DNA of 64,000 nt from Streptomyces halstedii. Its GTDB lineage: Bacteria; Actinomycetota; Actinomycetes; Streptomycetales; Streptomycetaceae. The notes beneath the pieces are model-generated. The model ran no database searches, was not told the origin of the DNA, and saw only the letters and a list, made by a program, of their open reading frames with translations. The stretch covers positions 62,001-126,000 of the forward strand of contig JOAZ01000001.1 in NCBI GenBank assembly GCA_000720535.1. The letters run 5' to 3'. Position 1 is the first letter of the stretch; every line of letters starts with the position of its first letter. This document shows, piece by piece, positions 9,317 to 16,246 of the stretch. The translations under genes and the position numbers were made by a program.

Positions 9317-9456
9317 ACGAGGCCGGGACCGGTCCGTGCGGACCGCACCGGCCGCGCGGGGCGGTCCACCCCGCTCCGGACGTTTCCTTGGTCACATACG
9401 CCGGATCGGGCCCGCGCGACCGCTCGATCAGGCCGCACGCCCTCTAGGGTCGGTGT

Positions 9457-10116
9457 ATGGCACGACCGCAACGCATCGTTCTCGTCCGGCACGGCGAGTC
9501 CGTGGGCAATGCCGACGACTCGGTGTACGAACGTGAACCCGACCACGCCCTGAGGCTCACGGCGCGGGGACTGCGGCAGGCCCGGGAGACCGGCGCCGAG
9601 CTGCGCGAGGTCTTCGGACAGGAGCGGATCAGCGTCTACGTGTCTCCCTACCGGCGCACCCACGAGACGCTGAGGTCCTTCGCCCTGGCCCCGGAGCGCG
9701 TACGCGTCCGGGAGGAGCCGAGGCTCCGGGAACAGGACTGGGGCAACTGGCAGGACCGGGACGACGTCAGGCTGCAGAAGACCTACCGGGACGCGTACGG
9801 GCACTTCTTCTACCGCTTTCCCCAGGGCGAGTCCGGCGCGGACGTGTACGACCGGGTCGACGCGTTCCTGGAGAGCCTCCACCGCAGCTTCGAGTCCCCC
9901 GACCACCCCCAGAACGTCCTGCTGGTCACCCACGGCCTGACCATGCGGCTGTTCTGCATGCGCTGGTTCCACTGGTCGGTGGCGGAGTTCGAGTCGCTGT
10001 CCAACCCCGGGAACGGCGAGACGCGGATACTGCTGCTGGGCGCGGACGGCCGCTACACGCTCGACCGGCCGTTCCGGCAGTGGCGCACCCCCGAGCCGTA
10101 CGGCCGCACCGGATAG
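9457..10116 (+). CDS. Histidine phosphatase superfamily protein (phosphoglycerate mutase-like)
   Basis: A 219-aa branch-1 histidine phosphatase. The nucleophile motif is RHGES near residues 11-15 and the second histidine is in VTHGLTMR near residue 153. A glutamate in the EEPRLREQDWGNWQ segment fits the family proton donor. The DWGNWQ segment and the length resemble uncharacterised actinobacterial phosphatases rather than glycolytic GpmA. The substrate is unknown. Only 12 bp separate it from the ADP-ribosylglycohydrolase gene, so the two are probably co-transcribed, which suggests a phosphorylated or ADP-ribosylated metabolite as a shared theme (inference). Confidence 0.85.
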   Translation: MARPQRIVLVRHGESVGNADDSVYEREPDHALRLTARGLRQARETGAELREVFGQERISVYVSPYRRTHETLRSFALAPERVRVREEPRLREQDWGNWQDRDDVRLQKTYRDAYGHFFYRFPQGESGADVYDRVDAFLESLHRSFESPDHPQNVLLVTHGLTMRLFCMRWFHWSVAEFESLSNPGNGETRILLLGADGRYTLDRPFRQWRTPEPYGRTG

Positions 10117-10128
10117 AGTGACGGAGCG

Positions 10129-11037
10129 ATGACCGCTGATTCCGCTACCGACCGGCACTTCGAACGTGCCCTGGCCAGCCTGCGTGGACTGTCCGTGGGG
10201 GACGCCCTCGGCTCCCGGTTCTTCGTCCCGGCGAACTACCCCCTGCTCAAGGAACGAGCGCTGCCGCCCGGTCCGTGGCAGTGGACCGACGACACCGAGA
10301 TGGCGTGCTCCGTGCTCGCCGTGCTGGCCGCTCACCGGCGCGTCGACCAGGACGCGCTCGCGGACTCCTTCGCCCGGCACCACGACTTCGACCGGGGCTA
10401 CGGTCCCGCCGTGAACCGCCTGCTGCGGCTGGTCAGGGAAGGCGGAGACTGGCGGCAGCTGGCGTCCGCGCTGTTCCAGGGCCAGGGCTCCTGGGGCAAC
10501 GGGTCGGCCATGCGGATCGCGCCCCTGGGAGCCTGGTACGCGGACGACCCGGAGCAGGCCACGCACCAGGCCGAGATCTCCTCGTACACCACCCATCAGC
10601 ACCGTGAGGCCGTCGTCGGGGCGATGGCCGTGGCGGCGGCCGCTGCGCTCGTCGCCGCGCCCGGAGGTCCGCCGACGCCGGAGGCGCTGCTCGACGGCGT
10701 CGTGGCGCTGGTACCGCGCAGCGCGGTCGGGGCGGGGCTGCGCAGGGCACGCGACATGCTCGACTACCGGGACGCGGGTACGGTCGCGGCGGTGCTCGGC
10801 AACGGGCGCCGTACGAGCGCCCACGACACCGTCCCCTTCGCCCTCTGGTCGGCGGCGCGGTCCCTCGGCGACTTCGAGGAGGCGTTCTGGGTGACCGCCC
10901 AGGCGGGCGGCGACGTGGACACCACGTGCGCGATCGTCGGCGGTGTCGTCGCGTCGGGGCCGGCGGGTGCCCCTCCGGCCCAGTGGGCGGCGGACGTGGA
11001 AGCGCTGCCCGACTGGCTTCCCGGAGCGGCTGCCTGA
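10129..11037 (+). CDS. ADP-ribosylglycohydrolase family protein (DraG-like)
   Basis: A 302-aa DraG/ARH-fold hydrolase. The family metal-binding motifs are present: WTDDTEM near residues 48-54 and GGDVDTTCAIVGG near residue 263, which coordinate two Mg ions, plus the glycine-rich SWGNGSAMRIAPLG. These enzymes remove ADP-ribose from proteins, nucleic acids or small molecules. No partner ADP-ribosyltransferase is encoded nearby. It follows a histidine phosphatase gene by 12 bp, an operon-like spacing. Confidence 0.88.
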   Translation: MTADSATDRHFERALASLRGLSVGDALGSRFFVPANYPLLKERALPPGPWQWTDDTEMACSVLAVLAAHRRVDQDALADSFARHHDFDRGYGPAVNRLLRLVREGGDWRQLASALFQGQGSWGNGSAMRIAPLGAWYADDPEQATHQAEISSYTTHQHREAVVGAMAVAAAAALVAAPGGPPTPEALLDGVVALVPRSAVGAGLRRARDMLDYRDAGTVAAVLGNGRRTSAHDTVPFALWSAARSLGDFEEAFWVTAQAGGDVDTTCAIVGGVVASGPAGAPPAQWAADVEALPDWLPGAAA

Positions 11038-11354
11038 GCCACGGGACCGGCCTGTGCGCGACTCGGCTCGGTGCCGGATCCCGCGTGTGCCGCCTCGGGC
11101 CGGGCGTCGGCCGGGGTGTGCCGCCTCGGGCCGGGAGTCGGTCCGGCGTGTGCCGTCTCGCGGTCGATGTCCCGGATGTGCCGAGTGCTCTGTCACGGTC
11201 CTGCCACAGGGATTCCCGGGGCGGCCGACGGCGGCGGCTCCCGGCTACTCTTTCGGCCACGCCACCCTCAGTGATCTTGAGGGCTGTGCCATGAGATGCC
11301 GAGGTCGCCGTGCCACCGCGTGGCCGTGCGCGGACCTCGGTGGGGAGGGGTCCC
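11038..11354. repeat. Intergenic region with three 31-32 bp repeats and a small hairpin
   Basis: Three related units beginning GTGTGCCG(C/T)CTCG start at 11085, 11116 and 11148. The first two are near-identical (GCCTCGGGCCGGG core), the third is degenerate. A short dyad, CCCTCA/TGAGGG with a 7-base loop, lies at 11265-11283, about 70 bp before the next start, where it could be an operator or leader hairpin. No gene is seen in the gap. Confidence 0.5.
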
Positions 11355-13424
11355 ATGTCCGACCACGCGTCCGAAGCAGCCTCCGGCAGACCCGGTGCGC
11401 CCGGTACGCCACCGGAAACCGGCGAGGCCGAGCCGTCACGGTCCCGTGCCGTCGCGGGGGCCGGGACGGCTGAGGGGCCGGAGGAGGCCAGGGACGCTGG
11501 GCAACCGGCGGCGTCCGCTCGGTCCCGGAGCGGTGCTCCGGCTCAGGGCTCCGGTTCGGGTGAAGGCCCGGGTCCGGCTGAGGGTCCGGGCTCGGCTCAA
11601 GGCTCGGGCTCGGCTCAGGGCCCGGCTCAGAGCTCGGTTCCGGCTCGACGCGAGGGGATGCCGGGGAACGACGACCCGTCCGGGGAGGCCGGTCCTTTCG
11701 GGAGCACCGAGCCTTCCGGGGCCACCGGTGCTTCGGTGGAGGCCGGTTCTGACGGCCCTGGCGGCGCTCATGACGGCCGTACCGGCCCCGACGTGTCGAC
11801 CGCTCCCGCCCACCGCAAAGCTCCGCCACCTCCGGCCGCTTCCCGGCAGCGCCGCGCGCAGCAGCCGCCGCCCGGACTCCTGACACGGTTGCGGCCCCCC
11901 GGCCCACCGCCGATCACGGCCGCGACGCTCTGCTCGGCCCTCGCCTCAGGGTTGCTCAGCGCACTGCTCCTCGGCGACGGCCTGGGCCTGAACCTGCTGT
12001 TCGTGGCGGTGGCCGCCGCCCTGGCCGCGTACTTCGCCGCACGGGCGGTGGGCCGCAGGCTCCGGCCCTGGACCGCGGTGTGGGCGGTCGGAGGGCTGGC
12101 GCTCCTGGCGGTTCCGGCGCTCCGGGACGCGGGATGGCCCTCGTTCCTCGCCCTGGTGTCGGCCCTCGCCCTCGGTTCGCTCGCCCTGCACGGCAGCCGG
12201 GGCTGGCCCGGTGTCCTGTTCGGCTCCTGGGGGCTGTGCGCCTCCGTGTCGCGTGGCGTGCGCTGGGGATGGCGCGGCGTACGCGACAGGGCGGACGACT
12301 CCCGTGGTCGGGTGCGCACCGCCGCGCGAACCACCGGGGTGGCCGTCGTGCTGCTCGTCGTGTTCGGCGCGCTCTTCGCCAGTGCGGACCCCGCGTTCGC
12401 GGACCTGCTGAGTGGCCTCACACCGGACCTGAGCATCGGGGACAGCCCGTGGCGCGCCGTGCTGTTCGTGCTGGGGCTCTTCGGTGCCCTCGCCGCCGCC
12501 CACACCGCTGCCGCGCCGGTGCGCTGGGACGGCTTGACCGTGCGCCCCGGGCCGGCTCGCAAGAGGGCCGAGTGGGCGGTACCGCTGATCGTGCTCGACC
12601 TGCTCTTCGCGCTCTTCGTGGGGTTCCAGCTCGTCGTCCTGCTCGGTGGGTACGACAAGGTGCTGGAGGAGACGGGGCTGACCCGGTCCGCCTACGCGCG
12701 CCAGGGCTTCTGGCAGCTTCTGTGGGCCACGGTGCTGACTCTGGTCGTCATCGCGCTCGCCCGGCGCTGGGCGCCGCGTGGCGGTCGCCATGACCGCACC
12801 CTGGTCCGGAGCGTCCTCGGTGTCCTGTGCGTCCTCACGCTCGTCGTCGTGGCGTCCGCGCTGCGCCGGATGGACCTCTACGTGGAGGCGTTCGGCCTGA
12901 CGCGGCTGCGGATCTCCGTGGCCGCCGTGGAACTCTGGCTCGGGGTCGTCCTCGTCCTCATTCTTGTGGCGGGCGTCTTCGGCGCCAGGCTGCTGCCGCG
13001 TGCCGTCGCCGTGAGCGCGGCCGCGTGCGTGCTCGCCTTCGGCCTGGTCTCGCCCGACGGGCTCATCGCGGAACAGAACGTCCACCGCTACCAGGAGCGG
13101 AAGGCGATCGACATCGACTACCTCCGCGAGCTGTCGGCCGACGCGGTCCCGGCGCTGGACACCCTGCCCGAACCGCTGCGGTCCTGTGCGCTGGAACGGA
13201 TCCAGCGCAACCTCGCCACCTCGGACGCGCCGTGGTACGCCACCAGTTGGGGCGAGGCGAGGGCACGGGACGTCCTGGCGGCGAACCCCGCTGAGCCCCA
13301 TGGGACCGAGTGTTACAGCCTCGGCCGGAGCGTCGACGAACAGGCCGACGAACGAGGAATCCACGAAGAGGGCGGGTACCCGCGCGAGGACCACGGCAGC
13401 GAGGATCCCTCCGCGTCGTACTAG
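11355..13424 (+). CDS. Multi-pass membrane protein, DUF4173 (DUF4153-like) family
   Basis: A 689-aa protein. The first ~190 residues are low-complexity and disordered (Gly, Ser, Pro, Ala, Glu), with a Gly-Ser-Ala-Gln-rich repeat at about 64-94. The remainder has roughly ten or more hydrophobic segments, typical of DUF4173 membrane proteins, and a soluble C-terminal tail (IDIDYLRELSADAVPALDTLP onward). I chose the ATG at 11355 because GGGGAGGGG lies just upstream; the frame is open further upstream. Function is unknown; no enzyme motif was recognised. The unusually long disordered N-terminus is cytoplasmic or external depending on topology, which is not clear. Confidence 0.75.
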   Translation: MSDHASEAASGRPGAPGTPPETGEAEPSRSRAVAGAGTAEGPEEARDAGQPAASARSRSGAPAQGSGSGEGPGPAEGPGSAQGSGSAQGPAQSSVPARREGMPGNDDPSGEAGPFGSTEPSGATGASVEAGSDGPGGAHDGRTGPDVSTAPAHRKAPPPPAASRQRRAQQPPPGLLTRLRPPGPPPITAATLCSALASGLLSALLLGDGLGLNLLFVAVAAALAAYFAARAVGRRLRPWTAVWAVGGLALLAVPALRDAGWPSFLALVSALALGSLALHGSRGWPGVLFGSWGLCASVSRGVRWGWRGVRDRADDSRGRVRTAARTTGVAVVLLVVFGALFASADPAFADLLSGLTPDLSIGDSPWRAVLFVLGLFGALAAAHTAAAPVRWDGLTVRPGPARKRAEWAVPLIVLDLLFALFVGFQLVVLLGGYDKVLEETGLTRSAYARQGFWQLLWATVLTLVVIALARRWAPRGGRHDRTLVRSVLGVLCVLTLVVVASALRRMDLYVEAFGLTRLRISVAAVELWLGVVLVLILVAGVFGARLLPRAVAVSAAACVLAFGLVSPDGLIAEQNVHRYQERKAIDIDYLRELSADAVPALDTLPEPLRSCALERIQRNLATSDAPWYATSWGEARARDVLAANPAEPHGTECYSLGRSVDEQADERGIHEEGGYPREDHGSEDPSASY

Positions 13425-13730
13425 AACCCCGCACCGGGCGGCCTTTCCGCTTACGCGGAGGGGCGCCGAGGGCCTGGGGCCGGGGCGGGCGGGGCCGGGA
13501 GGCTGAAGACGGCGAGGCGTGCCTCCCCTCGGTCCCGGCCTCACCGTTCCGCTCGCGGTGCTCTCGCCCCGGGCGCCTGATCGTCCTCCGTTCCCGAGCC
13601 GGACGCGCCCTGTTCCGGCACGGATTCCGGTCCGGCGGCGATTCCCGGAGCGGCGTGGCCCTCACCGGAAGACCAAGGGGTGCCCCCGGGGTGTTCTTGC
13701 TGTGCCCGGCGGCGTAACCTGGCAGGCGCC
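13425..13730. terminator. Gap after the DUF4173 gene with a 10-bp hairpin at 13441-13464
   Basis: The gap between 13424 and the rnhB start at 13731 holds no convincing gene. At 13441-13464 a 10-bp stem (two G-U pairs) with a TTAC loop starts 17 bp after the stop codon and probably terminates the membrane-protein transcript. The rest is GC-rich without recognised sites. Confidence 0.5.
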
Positions 13731-14441
13731 ATGCCGTATGAACCACCCACGCACACCGTCGAGCGCTCACTGCGCGCCACTTCCGGTGCCAAGACCGTCG
13801 CCGGTGTCGACGAGGTCGGACGCGGAGCGTGGGCGGGGCCCGTGACCGTGTGCGCGGCCGTCACCGGCCTACGCCGGGCTCCCGAGGGCCTCACCGACTC
13901 CAAGCTGATGAGCCCCAGGCGCCGTGCCGAACTGGCGCCGTTGCTGGAGAAGTGGGTCACCGCCTTCGGGCTGGGGCACGCCTCACCGGAGGAGATCGAC
14001 GACCTCGGCATGACCGCCGCACTCCGGCTCGCCGCGGTCAGGGCCCTCGACGCCCTGCCCGTCCGGCCGGACGCGGTGATTCTCGACGGCAAGCACGACT
14101 ACCTCGGCGATCCCTGGAAGGTCCGCACGGTGATCAAGGGCGACCAGTCCTGTATCGCCGTTGCCGCGGCCTCGGTGATCGCCAAGGTGCACCGGGACAC
14201 GATGATGGCCGAACTGGGCGCGGATTCGGGTCAGTACGCAGACTTCGCCTTCGACGCGAACGCCGGATATCCGTCGCCGGTGCACCGGGCCGCGCTGGAG
14301 GAGTGGGGGCCCACGCCCCATCACCGCCTCAGCTGGTCCTATCTGGACGCGCTGCCCAAGTGGCAGCACCTGAAGAAGGTCCGTTTCTCCGCCGAGGCGG
14401 CTGCACTGGAAAGCGGGGGCCAGCTCGGCTTCGACTTCTGA
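13731..14441 (+). CDS. rnhB: Ribonuclease HII
   Basis: A 236-aa RNase HII that removes ribonucleotides misincorporated in DNA and RNA-DNA hybrids. The catalytic pair D27-E28 lies in AGVDEVGRG, the hallmark of type 2 RNase H, followed by an aspartate in [10 protein letters not shown] and the conserved [19 protein letters not shown] segment. The length fits bacterial RnhB. The ATG at 13731 gives the usual N-terminus. A same-strand gene follows after 56 bp, so they may form an operon. Confidence 0.95.
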   Translation: MPYEPPTHTVERSLRATSGAKTVAGVDEVGRGAWAGPVTVCAAVTGLRRAPEGLTDSKLMSPRRRAELAPLLEKWVTAFGLGHASPEEIDDLGMTAALRLAAVRALDALPVRPDAVILDGKHDYLGDPWKVRTVIKGDQSCIAVAAASVIAKVHRDTMMAELGADSGQYADFAFDANAGYPSPVHRAALEEWGPTPHHRLSWSYLDALPKWQHLKKVRFSAEAAALESGGQLGFDF

Positions 14442-14497
14442 TCGCACAGGCGTAACCCACCCGGCCCGAAGCGCCGGCGTTCGACAGACAACCATTC

Positions 14498-15157
14498 ATG
14501 CCTCTCATTCCCGAGGAGCCTCCGATTTCCGAGAGTGCCCAGGGTCCCCGCGTTACTCCGGCCACCGGCCGTGCCACGCCGACCCCCCGTCCCGTACCCG
14601 GACCGCGTTCCGCGGCCACGCCGCGTCCCGGGCATCCGGGCTCCGGCCCCGCGCGGCCCGCGCCCCCGGCGCAGCGCCCGCGCCCCGTACCCACCCCGTC
14701 GTCCGCGGCGCCCACCCCGTCCGGCGCGGCCCGGCCGGCTCGGCGCGGCCGCCCGGAGAACCCTTCCGAAGCTCAGCTCCAGGTGATTCCGGCCCCCGTG
14801 GGCGGCGCGCTCGACGCCGCCGACGAGGCCGTGGATCTGCTGCTCGACTCCGGTCGCGCGCCCGGTGAGATCCTGGTGCTCACCACAGGCGACCCGCATC
14901 CGTGGGCCGCCCATGAACTCTCCTTCGGCGAGAGCGCGTACTGGGCCCAGCAGGACGCCGGTGACGACGTCTTCTTCGCCCACGTCTCCAACGCGCAACG
15001 CTGCAAGGGGCGTTCGGTCGTCGTCGTGGCCGTCAACGGCGGCGCGGAGGACGGCATCGCCGGTGCGCTGGCTGCCGCCCGGCAGCGCGCGGGCGCGCTG
15101 CTGATCGTGTGCGGGGTACCGGAGCAGGTCAACCCCGCGCTCGGCGCGGGCGTCTGA
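14498..15157 (+). CDS. Unrecognised protein: proline-rich disordered N-terminus plus a helicase-C-terminus-like domain
   Basis: A 219-aa protein. Residues 1-90 are Pro/Ala/Arg/Thr-rich and probably disordered. The remaining ~125 residues (from QLQVIPAPVGG) are ordered. They contain GEILVLTTGDPHP and, later, ISNAQRCKG-like VSNAQRCKGRSVVVVAVNG. These resemble the last motifs of UvrD-type helicases, where a similar loop precedes 'KG.E...V'. There is no Walker A or ATPase part, so it cannot be a helicase alone. It lies 56 bp downstream of rnhB. A role with RNase HII or a lost helicase partner is speculation. Similar orphan proteins seem to occur at this place in other Streptomyces (from memory, not checked). 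Confidence 0.6.
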   Translation: MPLIPEEPPISESAQGPRVTPATGRATPTPRPVPGPRSAATPRPGHPGSGPARPAPPAQRPRPVPTPSSAAPTPSGAARPARRGRPENPSEAQLQVIPAPVGGALDAADEAVDLLLDSGRAPGEILVLTTGDPHPWAAHELSFGESAYWAQQDAGDDVFFAHVSNAQRCKGRSVVVVAVNGGAEDGIAGALAAARQRAGALLIVCGVPEQVNPALGAGV

Positions 15158-15171
15158 ACGCTTCACCCCTC

Positions 15172-15203
15172 GGTCCCGGTCGTCCGCGAGGGCGACCGGG
15201 ACC
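15172..15203. terminator. Terminator hairpin after the 14498-15157 gene
   Basis: Perfect 11-bp arms, GGTCCCGGTCG and its complement, flank a 10-base loop and begin 14 bp after the stop codon. It lies between convergent genes and can act on either strand. Confidence 0.7.
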
Positions 15204-15240
15204 AGCCATGTGCCGACCAGCCATGTGCCGCCGACCAGCT
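15200..15240. repeat. 15-bp tandem repeat
   Basis: GACCAGCCATGTGCC occurs twice in tandem (15200-15229), followed by a diverged third copy (GCCGACCAGCTATGCGG). More distant echoes (CCATGTGCGAGAC) appear near 15306. It overlaps the 3' arm of the terminator hairpin. Confidence 0.6.
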
Positions 15241-15377
15241 ATGCGGGGACAGGGCCATGCGCGGATCACCCGTGCTCGTGCCGGTCCGCCCGTGTCCGGT
15301 CCACCCATGTGCGAGACGCGCCGCGTCCGGGAGCAGCCCTGTCCGAGGCCTGACGCGGCGGACCCGGCGCACCCGCC

Positions 15378-16019
15378 TCACCGGGCGGCGGACCGCCTGA
15401 GCGCCTCGGCGGCGCCGCCCCCGGTGCGGACGGGAGCCGAATCGTCCTCGGCCGAGGTATCGGCGAGGGAGGACGGCTGCGACAGCGAATTGGGCCTGCG
15501 GCCTCCCCTGCCGTCACCGAGGACCTGCCAGCCGCCCCGCGTCAGCGTGATGTACGCCCCGCAGCGCAGACCGTGCAGGGTGCAGGCGTCCCGGAGACCC
15601 CACATCCACGCCCCGTCCTCCTCCGTCCACCGCTCGTCCCCCTCGCGGCAGTAGAGCAGCACGGCCGTACGCACCGGGGTCCGCCGGCGCAGATCGTGCG
15701 GGACGACCCGGCGCAGGTGGGCCAGCAGCGCGTTGCGGAACTCCCAGCCGTCCGCGGCCACCGTGGTCCGCCGGGCGAACGATGCGCTGGCCGTGAGCCG
15801 TTCCTCATGGTCGAGGACGGCGACGACCGCCGTGGCCGGAGTGGGCCGGTGGCGGGCGTGCAGCCCACTGACGACCTCACGCGGGCTGCGCAGCAGGGGT
15901 ATCCCGGCGGCCGCCCACTCGGCCGGTTCGAGTATGCGGGAGAGGTTGTTGACGGAACCGGCGGACACCGGGGACGCGGACAGTGAGGTGGCTGCGGACG
16001 AAGCGAATCCGAAGGTCAT
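15378..16019 (-). CDS. Conserved hypothetical protein
   Basis: A 213-aa protein I do not recognise. It has no signal peptide or membrane segment. The central part (RSPREVVSGLHARHRPTP ... VVAVLDHEERLTAS ... RVVPHDLRRRTPVRTAVLLYCREG) looks like a compact alpha-beta domain of about 120 residues. The last ~50 residues are low complexity. The start at 16019 has a good GGGAGGA ribosome binding site. Two direct repeats of AGGGATATC lie about 180 bp upstream of its start. It lies downstream of and on the same strand as recQ, with a 227-bp gap, so probably has its own promoter. Confidence 0.65.
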   Translation of the reverse strand: MTFGFASSAATSLSASPVSAGSVNNLSRILEPAEWAAAGIPLLRSPREVVSGLHARHRPTPATAVVAVLDHEERLTASASFARRTTVAADGWEFRNALLAHLRRVVPHDLRRRTPVRTAVLLYCREGDERWTEEDGAWMWGLRDACTLHGLRCGAYITLTRGGWQVLGDGRGGRRPNSLSQPSSLADTSAEDDSAPVRTGGGAAEALRRSAAR

Positions 16020-16197
16020 GGTCCTCCCTTCGCTACGCGCCCACGGTGCGGGCAGGATCGAGTGAGGGCGCGCCGCGGCACAGCCCTTCCGGGCCCGCGA
16101 GAAGACCGTGCGGGGAGCGAGTCCAATTCTTCCTGTCGTACCGGCAGGCGGCAACGAGCAATTGACGCGGCTGACGGCTATCGGACGGAATGACACG

Positions 16198-16218
16198 GAT
16201 ATCCCTACTGATATCCCT
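16198..16218. repeat. Two 9-bp direct repeats (AGGGATATC) upstream of the 213-aa hypothetical gene
   Basis: GATATCCCT occurs at 16198-16206 and 16210-16218, a 12-bp period. On the minus strand these are AGGGATATC iterons about 180-200 bp before the start at 16019. AT-rich repeats are unusual in this GC-rich context and could be an activator or repressor site. Confidence 0.4.
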
Positions 16219-16246
16219 GCCCGCTCGGGCAGTTGCCAAGCCCTCG

